DNA of 64,000 nt from NCBI GenBank assembly GCA_022652545.1, contig JALCRM010000009.1, positions 50,256 to 114,255 of the forward strand, read 5' to 3'. This document shows positions 15,950-25,493 of this stretch, in pieces. The position numbers and the translations under genes are program-made. The stretch's first letter is position 1. Each line of letters starts with the position of its first letter. The DNA comes from Lachnospiraceae bacterium. Lineage in GTDB: Bacteria > Bacillota > Clostridia > Lachnospirales > Lachnospiraceae. The notes beneath the pieces are model-generated. The model saw only the letters and a program-made list of their open reading frames with translations. It was not told the DNA's origin and did no database searches.

Positions 15950-18772
15950 TTGAAGGAAAAACTGGTCCTGCTGGACGGTCACAGCATTATCAACAGGGCA
16001 TTCTACGGAATGCCGGATCTTACCAATTCGCGGGGCGTGCACACGGGCGCCGTATACGGGTTCCTCAATATCATGTTCCGCATCCTGGATGAGGAAAAGG
16101 CTGAAGGCAGGGCAGCGGACTATCTGCTGGTCGCCTTCGACACGCATGCACCGACGTTCCGCCATGAGATGTACGCGGCCTACAAGGGCACAAGAAAGCC
16201 CATGCCGGAAGAACTCAGGACACAGGTGCCGCTGCTGCGCAAGGTCCTTGAATCCATGCAGATCGCGACCTTTTCACAGGCCGGGCTGGAAGCGGATGAC
16301 ATACTGGGCACTTACGCCAAAACAGCCGAAAAGGAAGGGCTCGAGGTGACGCTCGTTTCCGGCGACCGGGATCTGCTGCAGATCTCGGATACAGACATCT
16401 GCGTGAGGATCCCGCGCACGATCCACGGCCAGACCACTATCAGCAGTTTCTATCCGGAGGACGTTCAGAAGGAGTACGGTATCACGCCTTCGCAGGTCAT
16501 AGAGATCAAGGGACTGATGGGAGATTCCTCGGACAATATTCCGGGTGTGCCGAAAGTCGGCGAAAAGACGGCAAAACAGCTGCTCGGTGCTTACGGCACG
16601 GTCGACGGCGTATACAGCCATCTCGGGGAGATCGAAAAGAAAGGCCTGCACGATACGCTCGCGCAGAACGAGGATTCGGCCCGCCTGTCCCTGAAACTTG
16701 CGACGATCAAAACAGACTGCAGCATTCCGGATTTCCGCGGGATCGCCTGCATGGGCGACTTTTATACGCGGGAGGCGTTCGGACTTTTCACGGAGCTGAA
16801 CTTCCGAAATTTTCTGCCCCGGTTCGGGGAGGCGGCATCGGCACCCGCCGACCAGGGAAATACCAAAGTCAGGAAGCCCGGTTCTCCGGAAGAATCGGAA
16901 GACGCTTTTGCCGTGATCAAGGGCGCAATGTCCAAAGGCACTTCCGAAGCCCCTTCCTTTATCGGCATCTGGCCGGTGTACGAGACTGTTCCGCAGACCG
17001 CAGGCAGTTCCGCGGGCGAACAGATGTCGCTGTTTGAAACGCCGGCGCCGAAGGACGCAGACAGCAGTGCGGTCTGCGGTGAAACGCATAAGCTGTATGC
17101 GGCAGCCGTGGCGACAGACAGGACTGTTTACTATTTTGTGCCTGACGGTGAGAATGCGGAAAAACAGCTCATCAGGAAACTGGGACAGCTGAGGAAGCTG
17201 GCCGCCGGTCGAAAAGATGCGTACATCGCGTGTTTTGACTGCAAGGCCCTTTACCCTTATCTGGACATCGATGCCGGGGCGGAATTTAAGGACAGGATAG
17301 AGCTTTCCGGCATCCTTGATCTGCTGCTTTCATGCTATCTGTGCAATCCGCTGAAAAGCGATTATACGTGCGAAGAATGTGCCAACGAATACCTTTCCGT
17401 GACGCCGCAGTCCAGGGAACAGCTGTTCGGTAAACAGGGCACGGGCGATGCTTTCCGGGCCGAGCCGGACAAAATGCAGGAATACAGCGTACAGATGGCG
17501 GATCACATGCGCCGCTGTGCACCGCTGCTGATCGCGCGCCTGCAGAAGGAAGGCATGTGGGACCTGTACAGCAGCATAGAACTTCCGCTGTCTTATATCC
17601 TGTATGACATGCAGCGCCTCGGGATCCGCATACTGCCGTCCGCGCTGCACGAATACGGACTGGAACTCGGTGAAAAGGCCGATGCCCTGCAGGAGAAGAT
17701 CTTTTCGGAAACAGGCGAAAACTTCAATATCGCATCCCCGAAGCAGCTGGGCGAGGTGCTGTTCGAAAAAATGAAGCTGCCGGGAGGAAAAAAGACAAAG
17801 ACAGGGTGGTCGACGGCCGCGGATGTGCTTGAAAAGCTGGCACCCGACTGTCCGGCCGTGCAGGATATCCTGGACTGGCGCGGCGTGACAAAACTGAAAT
17901 CGACCTATGCGGACGGACTGACCGCCTTTACGTCTCCGGACCTCCGTATTCATACGACATTCAATCAGACGATCACGGCTACGGGACGGATCAGTTCCAC
18001 GGATCCCAATCTCCAGAACATTCCGATGCGCACGGAGATGGGGCGGCTGATCAGGAAAGCCTTCATTCCGCGGGACGGCTATACCTTCACAGACAGTGAC
18101 TATTCGCAGATCGAGCTCCGCATTCTCGCTGCCATGTCGGGCGACGCGGAACTGATCGAAGCCTACAGGCAGAACAAGGACATTCACCGGATCACCGCCT
18201 CCAAAGTGTTCCATACGCCCTTTGAGGAAGTCACGCCCCTGCAGAGGAGAAATGCGAAAGCCGTCAATTTCGGCATCGTATACGGGATCAGTTCCTTCGG
18301 ACTTTCGCAGGGACTGTCTATTTCCAGGAAGGAAGCACAGGAGTACATCGAATCTTATTTCGCCACCTACCCGGACGTCAAAAAATATCTGGACGACTGC
18401 GTGGAAAAAGCAAAGCAGAGCGGCTATGTGACGACGATGTTCGGGCGCAGACGCCCGGTCCCGGAGCTGTCCTCCGGCAATTTCATGACCCGGCAGTTCG
18501 GGGAGCGCGTGGCCATGAACAGCCCCATACAGGGAACGGCCGCCGATATCATGAAGATCGCGATGATCCGCGTCTGGGAACGTCTGCACAGAGAAAAGCT
18601 GCGTTCCGAACTGATCCTGCAGATCCATGACGAGCTGCTCGTCGAAACAGCACCCGGAGAGGAAGCCCGCGTTTCACAGATCCTGGAAGAGGAAATGAAG
18701 CATGCCGCGGACCTTCCCGTCAGCCTGGAAGTGGATGTGCACAGCGGCAGCGACTGGTACGGGGCAAAATAA
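15950..18772 (+). CDS. polA: DNA polymerase I
   Basis: This 940-residue polymerase has an N-terminal 5'-3' exonuclease domain (about 1-290, with LLDGHSIINRAFYG and GLEADDILGTYA). A degenerate 3'-5' exonuclease-like middle domain follows. The C-terminal polymerase domain has motif A DYSQIELRIL, motif B RRNAKAVNFGIVYG and motif C QIHDELLVE. It fills gaps in repair and processes Okazaki fragments. The start was set to a TTG with CGGAGGA six bases upstream. The same ribosome site sits almost against an ATG-AAT-TGA triplet ORF whose stop overlaps the TTG. The frame is open to a TTG at 15890, but that start would lie before the terminator. The middle domain lacks the usual catalytic acids, as in Bacillus PolA, so proofreading is unlikely. 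Confidence 0.96.
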   Translation: MKEKLVLLDGHSIINRAFYGMPDLTNSRGVHTGAVYGFLNIMFRILDEEKAEGRAADYLLVAFDTHAPTFRHEMYAAYKGTRKPMPEELRTQVPLLRKVLESMQIATFSQAGLEADDILGTYAKTAEKEGLEVTLVSGDRDLLQISDTDICVRIPRTIHGQTTISSFYPEDVQKEYGITPSQVIEIKGLMGDSSDNIPGVPKVGEKTAKQLLGAYGTVDGVYSHLGEIEKKGLHDTLAQNEDSARLSLKLATIKTDCSIPDFRGIACMGDFYTREAFGLFTELNFRNFLPRFGEAASAPADQGNTKVRKPGSPEESEDAFAVIKGAMSKGTSEAPSFIGIWPVYETVPQTAGSSAGEQMSLFETPAPKDADSSAVCGETHKLYAAAVATDRTVYYFVPDGENAEKQLIRKLGQLRKLAAGRKDAYIACFDCKALYPYLDIDAGAEFKDRIELSGILDLLLSCYLCNPLKSDYTCEECANEYLSVTPQSREQLFGKQGTGDAFRAEPDKMQEYSVQMADHMRRCAPLLIARLQKEGMWDLYSSIELPLSYILYDMQRLGIRILPSALHEYGLELGEKADALQEKIFSETGENFNIASPKQLGEVLFEKMKLPGGKKTKTGWSTAADVLEKLAPDCPAVQDILDWRGVTKLKSTYADGLTAFTSPDLRIHTTFNQTITATGRISSTDPNLQNIPMRTEMGRLIRKAFIPRDGYTFTDSDYSQIELRILAAMSGDAELIEAYRQNKDIHRITASKVFHTPFEEVTPLQRRNAKAVNFGIVYGISSFGLSQGLSISRKEAQEYIESYFATYPDVKKYLDDCVEKAKQSGYVTTMFGRRRPVPELSSGNFMTRQFGERVAMNSPIQGTAADIMKIAMIRVWERLHREKLRSELILQIHDELLVETAPGEEARVSQILEEEMKHAADLPVSLEVDVHSGSDWYGAK

Positions 18773-18818
18773 GCAGCAAAATAACAGCTGACCGGTAAGC
18801 CCAAAAAGGAGCAATGCC

Positions 18819-19478
18819 TTGAAAGTCATAGGGATCACAGGCGGTGTGGGCTGCGGGAAGTCCACGGTGCTGGACTATCTGCAGACAGCCTGCAGCTGTC
18901 TGATCGTAAAAGCGGACGAAGTGACACACCGGCTGTATGAGCCGGGCGGAAGCTGTCACGATGCCCTTGTTGCGCTGTATGAAGAGTACGGGCAGCCCGG
19001 TGACGGACCGCTGACAGACGGATCCGGAAGACTGCTGCATTCCGAAATGTCCGCGCGCATGTTCCGTTCGGCGCAGCTGAGAAAAAAGGTGGACGGCCTT
19101 CTGCACCCCGCCGTGATCGCCGAGCTGAAGGCAGAGATCGATGACTACCGCGCGGGAAAACTGTGCGGCAGCGACGGAAAGCCTTATGATTTTTATTTTC
19201 TCGAGGCGGCGCTGCTCATTGAAAACGGATTTCTCGAAGTGGTGGACGAAATGTGGTATATTTACTGTCCGGATGCAGTGCGGAGAAAACGTCTCAAAGA
19301 TTCCCGCGGGTATACGGACCGGCAGATCGACCGTATCATGTCTTCCCAGCTGACAGAGCGAGAATTCCGGGAAAACTGCAGTTTTGTGATCGACAACGGC
19401 GGCACGCCGGCAAAGATGCATGCGGCGATCGACGCCCGGCTTGCGGGATCCGGCGCTGAAAGCCGGGAGGATAAGTGA
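18819..19478 (+). CDS. coaE: Dephospho-CoA kinase
   Basis: This 219-residue P-loop kinase performs the last step of coenzyme A synthesis. The ATP-binding loop is ITGGVGCGKST (about 5-15); KADEVTH and LHPAV match the substrate-binding region. It starts at a TTG with AAAAGGA upstream; no closer ATG is in frame. It follows polA by 46 bases, a common order in Firmicutes. The C-terminus stops five bases before walJ. Confidence 0.94.
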   Translation: MKVIGITGGVGCGKSTVLDYLQTACSCLIVKADEVTHRLYEPGGSCHDALVALYEEYGQPGDGPLTDGSGRLLHSEMSARMFRSAQLRKKVDGLLHPAVIAELKAEIDDYRAGKLCGSDGKPYDFYFLEAALLIENGFLEVVDEMWYIYCPDAVRRKRLKDSRGYTDRQIDRIMSSQLTEREFRENCSFVIDNGGTPAKMHAAIDARLAGSGAESREDK

Positions 19479-19482
19479 CCTT

Positions 19483-20286
19483 ATGAGATTTGTAAGTCTT
19501 GCCAGCGGAAGCAGCGGTAACTGCACCGTGATCGGCTCCGATACGACCCAGCTCCTTGTGGATGCGGGCATCAGCAGGAAAAGAACGCAGGATGCGCTGC
19601 AGAAAATGGATCTTTCCCTGCAGGATATCGACGGCATTTTCATTACGCATGAACACAGCGACCATATTTCCGGTCTTTTCATGATCGCAAAGCAGACGGA
19701 CATGCCGATCTACGCGACGGCAGCGACCATTGCGGCCATACGCAACATGCCGGGAGCTGCGGACATGGATCCGGAACGTTTCGTGCCCGTGAAACCGGAT
19801 GAGCGCCTGACGGTAAAGGACATTACCGTGGAGCCGATGCATATTTCGCATGACGCGGCAGATCCCGTCGGCTATCGTTTTGCCTGTGAGCACAGGAAAG
19901 CCGCCGTCTGTACTGACCTTGGCTGTTACACCGACTACACGGTCGAATGCCTGAAGGACTGCGACGTGCTTCTGGTGGAGGCAAACCACGATGTGCGCAT
20001 GCTGCAGGCAGGCCGCTATCCCTACATGCTCAAGCAGAGGATCCTGAGTCCGAAGGGACACCTTTCCAATGCGGATTCCGGAAAGATGGTGAGCAGACTC
20101 CTCAACGACCACGTCAAGGCCGTGTTCCTCGGGCACCTCAGCGAAGAGAACAATTTTCCGGAACTTGCCTACGAGACCGTACGCGTGGAGATTATCGAAA
20201 GCGATTCGCCCTGGCACGATGCGGCAAGCGACCTGCCGCTTTACGTGGCAAGGCGCAGGGATGCTTCCAAAGTGATCGAGTGGTAG
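19483..20286 (+). CDS. walJ: Metallo-beta-lactamase-fold hydrolase (YycJ/WalJ family)
   Basis: This 267-residue protein has the metal-binding motif THEHSDH (residues 55-61) and further histidines at SHDAAD and LGHLSEENN. The opening MRFVSLASGSSGNC is typical of YycJ/WalJ, a metallohydrolase implicated in DNA or cell-wall homeostasis. The ATG at 19483 was chosen with GGGAGG upstream; the frame is open further upstream inside coaE. In many Firmicutes walJ sits beside the walRK two-component genes, but here it follows polA-coaE. Confidence 0.9.
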   Translation: MRFVSLASGSSGNCTVIGSDTTQLLVDAGISRKRTQDALQKMDLSLQDIDGIFITHEHSDHISGLFMIAKQTDMPIYATAATIAAIRNMPGAADMDPERFVPVKPDERLTVKDITVEPMHISHDAADPVGYRFACEHRKAAVCTDLGCYTDYTVECLKDCDVLLVEANHDVRMLQAGRYPYMLKQRILSPKGHLSNADSGKMVSRLLNDHVKAVFLGHLSEENNFPELAYETVRVEIIESDSPWHDAASDLPLYVARRRDASKVIEW

Positions 20287-20356
20287 CAGTTCCGGGCAGC
20301 CTGTATCTGCCGGAACAGGACGATGCGCACAGTTGGTTGATTTTTATGGAGGTATT

Positions 20357-20632
20357 ATGAAAAAGGCAATCATAACGGTAGTCGGCAAGGATACGGTAGG
20401 CATCATCGCGGCCGTGTGCACGTACCTTGCTGCATGCAACGTGAATATTCTGGATATTTCGCAGACGATCGTGCACGGGTACTTCAACATGATGATGGTC
20501 GTCGATATTTCGGCGCTTTCGAAGCCGTTCGGCGAAATGTCCGAAGAACTCGGGCGTCTCGGCGAGGAGAAGATCGGCGTCCAGATCAAATGTCAGAAAG
20601 AAGAGATCTTTGACGAGATGCATCGCATATAA
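20357..20632 (+). CDS. ACT-domain protein (UPF0237 type)
   Basis: This 91-residue protein is almost entirely one ACT domain, beginning MKKAIITVVGKDTVGIIAAV. ACT domains bind small ligands such as amino acids and regulate partner proteins. A textbook GGAGG lies seven bases before the ATG at 20357. The DUF711 gene follows by 54 bases. These two families are frequent neighbours, so this protein is probably the regulatory partner of that enzyme. The ligand and reaction are unknown. Confidence 0.9.
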   Translation: MKKAIITVVGKDTVGIIAAVCTYLAACNVNILDISQTIVHGYFNMMMVVDISALSKPFGEMSEELGRLGEEKIGVQIKCQKEEIFDEMHRI

Positions 20633-20686
20633 CGACGGGACCTTCCCGCCATCGTGCGGGAAAAGGACAGGGCAGGACGGTACAGA

Positions 20687-22051
20687 ATGATCAATTTCAG
20701 GGAAGTAACGGAAACCAATCAGATGATCGAAAAGGAGAACCTCGATGTCCGTACCATCACGATGGGCATCAGCCTGCTCGATTGCGCAGATCCGGACCTC
20801 GGACACTGCTGTGAAAAAATATATGACAGGATCGTAAAGAGCAGCTGCAACCTTGTGCGTGTGGGGGAAGAGATCTCGACGGATTTCGGCATCCCCATAG
20901 TAAACAAGCGTATTTCCGTGACGCCGATCGCACTCGTCGGGGCATCCTGCTGCAGGACGGAAGAAGACTATGTACAGATCGCAAAGACGCTAGACAGGGC
21001 GGCGCATGACGTCGGTGTGAATTTCCTGGGCGGTTTTTCGGCGCTCGTCTCAAAAGGAATGACGGCTTCCGACGAACTGCTGATCCGTTCCATCCCCGAA
21101 GCGCTGTCGGTCACGGAACTGGTCTGCGCATCCGTGAATCTGGGATCCACGCGGACAGGCATCAATATGGATGCCGTGCGCCTGATGGGATCGATCTTCA
21201 AGGAAACAGCTCAGAAGACGGCAGACCGCGATTCACTCGGCTGTGCAAAACTGGTCGTATTCTGCAACGCTCCGGACGACAACCCGTTTATGGCCGGTGC
21301 ATTCCACGGCGTTACGGAAGCGGACCGCGTCATCAATGTAGGCGTAAGCGGCCCCGGCGTGGTAAAAACAGCGCTGGAATCCATGCACGGCAAAAGCTTT
21401 GCAGAGCTCTGCGAAACAGTAAAGAAGACGGCTTTCAAGATCACGCGTGTCGGTATGCTGGTAGCGCGCGAAGCTTCGAAGCGGCTGGATGTTCCCTTCG
21501 GCATCGTAGATCTTTCCCTTGCCCCGACGCCGGCCATCGGAGACAGCGTGGCCGATATTCTCTGCGAAATGGGACTGGAGCAGGCCGGTGCCCCGGGGAC
21601 GACGGCGGCACTTGCGCTGCTGAATGACCAGGTCAAAAAGGGCGGTGTGATGGCTTCATCCTATGTGGGCGGGCTTTCGGGCGCGTTTATCCCTGTCAGC
21701 GAGGACCGCGGGATGATCCATGCCGCCGAATGCGGTGCCCTGACGATCGAAAAACTGGAGGCAATGACCTGCGTATGTTCGGTAGGCCTTGATATGATCG
21801 CAATACCGGGAGACACGCCGGATACAACGATCGCAGGGATCATCGCGGATGAAATGGCGATAGGTATGGTCAATGCCAAAACAACAGCAGTGAGAGTCAT
21901 CCCCGTTATAGGAAAAGGTGTGGGAGAAACAGTGGAATTCGGAGGCTTGCTGGGACACGCGCCGATCATGCCGGTAAACAGATACGACTGTTCTGAATTC
22001 GTGAACAGGGGCGGCAGGATACCGGCTCCGATCCACAGTTTCAAGAACTGA
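20687..22051 (+). CDS. DUF711 / UPF0210 (PFL-like) family protein
   Basis: This 454-residue protein has long stretches typical of UPF0210/DUF711, for example [56 protein letters not shown] and [17 protein letters not shown]. Members are sometimes described as resembling glycyl-radical enzymes, but no glycyl-radical motif is visible and no reaction is established. The ATG at 20687 gives a full-length product. It pairs with the ACT gene upstream and ends four bases before a convergent tRNA-Gly, with no terminator hairpin between them. Confidence 0.9.
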   Translation: MINFREVTETNQMIEKENLDVRTITMGISLLDCADPDLGHCCEKIYDRIVKSSCNLVRVGEEISTDFGIPIVNKRISVTPIALVGASCCRTEEDYVQIAKTLDRAAHDVGVNFLGGFSALVSKGMTASDELLIRSIPEALSVTELVCASVNLGSTRTGINMDAVRLMGSIFKETAQKTADRDSLGCAKLVVFCNAPDDNPFMAGAFHGVTEADRVINVGVSGPGVVKTALESMHGKSFAELCETVKKTAFKITRVGMLVAREASKRLDVPFGIVDLSLAPTPAIGDSVADILCEMGLEQAGAPGTTAALALLNDQVKKGGVMASSYVGGLSGAFIPVSEDRGMIHAAECGALTIEKLEAMTCVCSVGLDMIAIPGDTPDTTIAGIIADEMAIGMVNAKTTAVRVIPVIGKGVGETVEFGGLLGHAPIMPVNRYDCSEFVNRGGRIPAPIHSFKN

Positions 22052-22054
22052 AAA

Positions 22055-22125
22055 AGCAGATAGCGGGAATCGAACCCGTCTCTCCAGCTTGGGAAGCTAG
22101 CGTTCTACCGATGAACTATATCTGC
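22055..22125 (-). tRNA. tRNA-Gly (anticodon CCC)
   Basis: Read on the minus strand, the acceptor stem GCAGATA pairs with TATCTGC. The anticodon stem-loop CTAGC-TTCCCAA-GCTGG gives CCC, and the T arm carries GTTCGATT. The length is 71 bases. CCA is not encoded. It faces the DUF711 gene. Confidence 0.95.
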
Positions 22126-22134
22126 ATGCGCACT

Positions 22135-22163
22135 ATTATAAACGGCCGGAACGTTTTAGACAA
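22135..22163 (-). promoter_or_regulatory. Promoter of tRNA-Gly (minus strand)
   Basis: On the minus strand TTGTCT, a 17-base spacer and a perfect TATAAT lie nine bases upstream of the tRNA 5' end. Confidence 0.8.
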
Positions 22164-22190
22164 GTCTGAAAATACAAACGGAAGTACACG

Positions 22191-22367
22191 ATGGAAGAGA
22201 GCAAAGACAGTATTAAGGACAGCGTTCCGCAGGATGAAAAAACCAGGAAGGCAGTTGCCCGCATACGGCGGATCGGCATTGCTTTTATTCTGCTGCTCGC
22301 AGTGCTGATGGTGATTTTCATTGTCGTTGTCCTGATTTACGGCAAAAAGCGGCTTGCTGGATCCTGA
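22191..22367 (+). CDS. Small single-pass membrane protein, 58 residues
   Basis: An ATG opens a 59-codon frame encoding a hydrophilic N-terminus (MEESKDSIKDSVPQDE), a basic stretch (RKAVARIRRI) and one strong hydrophobic helix (about residues 29-50). It ends with a short basic tail, YGKKRLAGS. The positive residues flanking the helix fit a single-pass inner-membrane protein. A GGAAG lies about six bases before the ATG. It is bounded by the tRNA-Gly promoter on the left and the nrdR promoter on the right, filling the space exactly. No family is recognised. Coding is supported by the clean amphipathic layout and the neighbouring spacing only. Confidence 0.6.
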   Translation: MEESKDSIKDSVPQDEKTRKAVARIRRIGIAFILLLAVLMVIFIVVVLIYGKKRLAGS

Positions 22368-22372
22368 CTTAA

Positions 22373-22400
22373 TTGACAATTTAATGACAAACTTTATAAT
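22373..22400 (+). promoter_or_regulatory. Consensus promoter upstream of nrdR
   Basis: Perfect TTGACA and TATAAT hexamers are separated by 16 bases and lie 54 bases before the nrdR ATG. It also probably drives the peptide transporter genes downstream. Confidence 0.85.
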
Positions 22401-22454
22401 GAAATCATATTTGTGAAATGCGTGCGAAACTGTTCAAAGAACGGAGAAGACATC

Positions 22455-22934
22455 ATGAAATGTCCTTACTGCGGTAAAGAAGATACCCGCGTCATTGATT
22501 CGAGACCTGCTGACAACGACAACTCGATCCGCCGCCGCCGTGTCTGCGATGCCTGCTCAAAGCGCTTTACGACGTATGAGAAGATCGAAACGATCCCGCT
22601 CATCGTCATCAAAAAGGACAATAATCGTGAGCCTTACGACCGTTCCAAGATAGAAGGCGGCATTCTTCGCGCCTGTCACAAACGTCCGGTCAGCGTCAAC
22701 CAGATCAAAAAAGCGGTGGATGAGATCGAAACGGAGATTTTTTCGAAAGAAGAAAAGGAGATCTCCAGCCGCGAGATCGGTGAGATGGTCATGAGCAAGA
22801 TGAAGGACCTCGACGCGGTCGCCTATGTGCGTTTCGCCTCTGTCTACCGTGAATTCAAGGATGTCGAAACCTTCATGGACGAATTGAAAAAGGTTATAAA
22901 CCAGGAGTCCGGAGAGAAGTTTCCGAACAGCTGA
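22455..22934 (+). CDS. nrdR: Transcriptional repressor NrdR
   Basis: This 159-residue protein represses ribonucleotide reductase genes when dATP is high. An N-terminal zinc ribbon has CPYC (3-6) and CDAC (31-34), followed by RFTTYE. An ATP-cone domain (about 49-139) follows, with VIKKDNNREPYDRSK. The ATG at 22455 follows GGAGAAG. A consensus promoter lies upstream. No ribonucleotide reductase gene is in the window. Confidence 0.97.
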   Translation: MKCPYCGKEDTRVIDSRPADNDNSIRRRRVCDACSKRFTTYEKIETIPLIVIKKDNNREPYDRSKIEGGILRACHKRPVSVNQIKKAVDEIETEIFSKEEKEISSREIGEMVMSKMKDLDAVAYVRFASVYREFKDVETFMDELKKVINQESGEKFPNS

Positions 22935-22979
22935 TCCAACAACTGAATACTGCATCTACGCAAAAAGAGGGGTAGCATT

Positions 22980-24527
22980 ATGAAAAAGTTTGAAAGACAT
23001 CTGGCCTTGCTTCTGGCCGTGGTGTCGACGCTGACTGTTACACTGAGCGGTTGCGGCTCAGGCAGCAAGGCAGGCAAAACTTCTTCGATCACCGTCGGGA
23101 TCGCGAACGACATCGACAGCCTGGACCCGAATAAAACTGTTTCGGCCGGGACCAGAGAGATTCTGTTCAACGTCTACGAGGGACTGGTGAAGCCTGACAA
23201 AAACGGCGATATCGTGCCGGCAGTCGCAAGTGCCTATACGATCTCAGAGGACGCCAGGACATATTCCTTTACGCTGCGCGACGGCGTCAGATTCCAGGAC
23301 GGCACGGCAGTCACAGCGGATGATGTGGTCTATTCCATAGAGCGCTGCGCGGACGCCAGCAGCGGGAACGCGCTGGCTCCTGCCTTTTCCCAGATCGCTT
23401 CCGTAACGGCACCCGACAGCAAAACTGTCGTGGTAACGCTGAATGATCCGAACAGCGATTTTCTTTCCTATCTCACAACAGCGATCGTACCGAAAAACGA
23501 TACAGATCTGGAGAGCAACCCTGTAGGTACAGGGCCTTATAAAGTTGTCTCAAGGTCGCCGCAGGAGTCTGTCGTGCTGCAGAAATTCGACGGCTACTGG
23601 GGCAGCAGCCTGACCGATACAAAGGGGACGGGCGCCACGCCTGCTTCGATCGAAAATGTCACTTTCAAGATCATCACGGACCCTGACATGCTGGTCACGG
23701 ATCTGAAAGGCGGCTCTGTCGATATGGTGCTGCACCTGAACAGCTCCCAGGCCTCACAGCTCGGCAGCGGCTTTACCGTGCAGGAAGGCACGATGAATCT
23801 GGTGCAGGCGCTTTATCTCAACAATAAGAAAACGCCGTTTGACAATGCTAAGGTGAGACAGGCCCTTTGCTATGCGCTGGACAGAACGCAGGTGTTTGAA
23901 GCGGTGTCTGACGGAAAAGGCACGGCTGTCGGCAGTTCCGTCTATCCTTCCTACAAAAAGTACTTTATGCCGGAACTCGCGGACAAGTATCCGACGGATA
24001 CGGAAAAAGCCAAACAGCTTCTCAGCGAAGCCGGCTATCCGGACGGCTTTTCCTTTACGATCACAGTCCCCTCCAACTACCAGCAGCACGTTGACACGGC
24101 GCAGGTCCTTTCGGAAGAATTCAAGAAGATCGGTGTCAATGTGACGATCAAGGGCGTGGAATGGGAGACGTGGCTCAACGACGTATACCAGAAGCGCGAT
24201 TTCGACGCCACGGTCATCGGCGTGGATGCCAGCACCCTTTCCGCGCCGGCGCTGCTGTCGCGCTTTGTCAGCACTGCGACAGACAATTTCATCAATTACA
24301 GCAATGCGGAATATGACAAAACCTACGCGCAGGCTGCCGCATCGACCGACGATGCCGTCAAAACAGAGTCGTTCAAAAAATGCGAACAGATCCTGTCCGA
24401 TGACGCCGCCAACGTTTATATCGAGGATCTGCCCGATCTGATCGGTATGAACAGCCGGGTCACCGGCTATACGTTTTATCCTCTCTATGTCTGCGATCTG
24501 TCCGGGCTGAAGCTTACGGACGGCTGA
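22980..24527 (+). CDS. Peptide/nickel-type ABC transporter substrate-binding lipoprotein
   Basis: This 515-residue SBP_bac_5 family protein has a lipoprotein signal peptide: hydrophobic residues 9-21 and a TLSGC lipobox with C25. Inside the mature protein, LRDGVRFQDGTAVTADDVVYSIERC is the family signature, and the VRQALCYALDRTQV region is also typical. It should capture oligopeptides or similar ligands outside the membrane and deliver them to the permeases encoded next. A GAGGGG lies close before the ATG. It follows nrdR by 45 bases with no terminator. The ligand is not predictable. Confidence 0.93.
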   Translation: MKKFERHLALLLAVVSTLTVTLSGCGSGSKAGKTSSITVGIANDIDSLDPNKTVSAGTREILFNVYEGLVKPDKNGDIVPAVASAYTISEDARTYSFTLRDGVRFQDGTAVTADDVVYSIERCADASSGNALAPAFSQIASVTAPDSKTVVVTLNDPNSDFLSYLTTAIVPKNDTDLESNPVGTGPYKVVSRSPQESVVLQKFDGYWGSSLTDTKGTGATPASIENVTFKIITDPDMLVTDLKGGSVDMVLHLNSSQASQLGSGFTVQEGTMNLVQALYLNNKKTPFDNAKVRQALCYALDRTQVFEAVSDGKGTAVGSSVYPSYKKYFMPELADKYPTDTEKAKQLLSEAGYPDGFSFTITVPSNYQQHVDTAQVLSEEFKKIGVNVTIKGVEWETWLNDVYQKRDFDATVIGVDASTLSAPALLSRFVSTATDNFINYSNAEYDKTYAQAAASTDDAVKTESFKKCEQILSDDAANVYIEDLPDLIGMNSRVTGYTFYPLYVCDLSGLKLTDG

Positions 24528-24543
24528 GCGAAAGGAACTGCCG

Positions 24544-25485
24544 ATGCGATTTGTTTTGAAGAAGATCCTGACGCTCGCAGTGACCGTGCTGGCCATATCG
24601 TTCATTGTGTTTCTCGCCTTTTCCGTCATTCCCGGAGACCCGGCGCTCATGCTGCTCGGAGGAGAGAGCGATCCGGCCAAAGTCGAAGCCCTGCGGCAGA
24701 AGATGGGACTGAACGATCCCGTTATCGTCCAGTACGAGCGATGGCTGGCGGCTTTCCTGCGCGGCGACATGGGGACTTCCTACAAGTACAGCATGCCGGT
24801 GACCAGACTTCTTGCGGATAAAGTGCCGATCACACTGGCCCTTTCTGCCGAGGCTTTTCTCCTGATGGTGGTCCTTTCGATCCCCCTGGGCATATATTCG
24901 GCAAAACATGAGGGCAGTGCGGCAGACCGTTTCCTAGTGGTCTGCAACCAGGTCGTCATGGCGATCCCTCCTTTTTTTTCAGGCATTCTGATCACGTATT
25001 TATTCGGGATGCTGCTGCATCTGTTCACGCCGGGCGGCTATGTCTCCTTCAGGGAGGATCTGGGCGCCTTTTTTGCCTACCTTTTTTTCCCGGCACTGGC
25101 GATCGCGATCCCCAAGATCGCAATGGCCGTCAAACTGCTTCGGAGCAGCGTACTCACGGAATCAAAGAAGGACTACGTACGGACGGCATACAGCAGGGGC
25201 AATTCCACAAACAGCGTGCTCTATGGACATGTGCTGAAGAATGCGCTGCTGCCGGCAGTCACCTTTTTCGGGATGGCGATCGCAGACATGATCGCGGGAA
25301 GCATCATCATTGAACAGGTCTTCGGAATCCCCGGCCTGGGAAAGACGCTGCTGACATCGATCGGAAACCGTGATTATCCGGTGATCGAAGCCATTATCGT
25401 CCTGATCGCAGTGATCGTTGTGGCATCCAATGTACTTGTCGACATTCTTTACCAGGTCCTGGACCCCAGGATCGAAATAGACTGA
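24544..25485 (+). CDS. Peptide ABC transporter permease (DppB/OppB type)
   Basis: This 313-residue membrane protein has about six hydrophobic segments and the family N-terminal pattern FSVIPGDPALMLLGG. The coupling-helix region RSSVLTESKKDYVRTAYSRG and the C-terminal GIPGLGKTLLTSI are both typical of DppB permeases. It follows the binding protein by 16 bases and precedes the second permease by eight, with a clear Shine-Dalgarno. It forms the translocation pore with the DppC-type partner. Confidence 0.94.
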   Translation: MRFVLKKILTLAVTVLAISFIVFLAFSVIPGDPALMLLGGESDPAKVEALRQKMGLNDPVIVQYERWLAAFLRGDMGTSYKYSMPVTRLLADKVPITLALSAEAFLLMVVLSIPLGIYSAKHEGSAADRFLVVCNQVVMAIPPFFSGILITYLFGMLLHLFTPGGYVSFREDLGAFFAYLFFPALAIAIPKIAMAVKLLRSSVLTESKKDYVRTAYSRGNSTNSVLYGHVLKNALLPAVTFFGMAIADMIAGSIIIEQVFGIPGLGKTLLTSIGNRDYPVIEAIIVLIAVIVVASNVLVDILYQVLDPRIEID

Positions 25486-25493
25486 GGCGGCGC

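Noticed and set aside
17330..18628. A 432-residue minus-strand frame within polA
   Set aside because: It is antisense to polymerase motifs A, B and C and lacks any recognisable domain or ribosome site.
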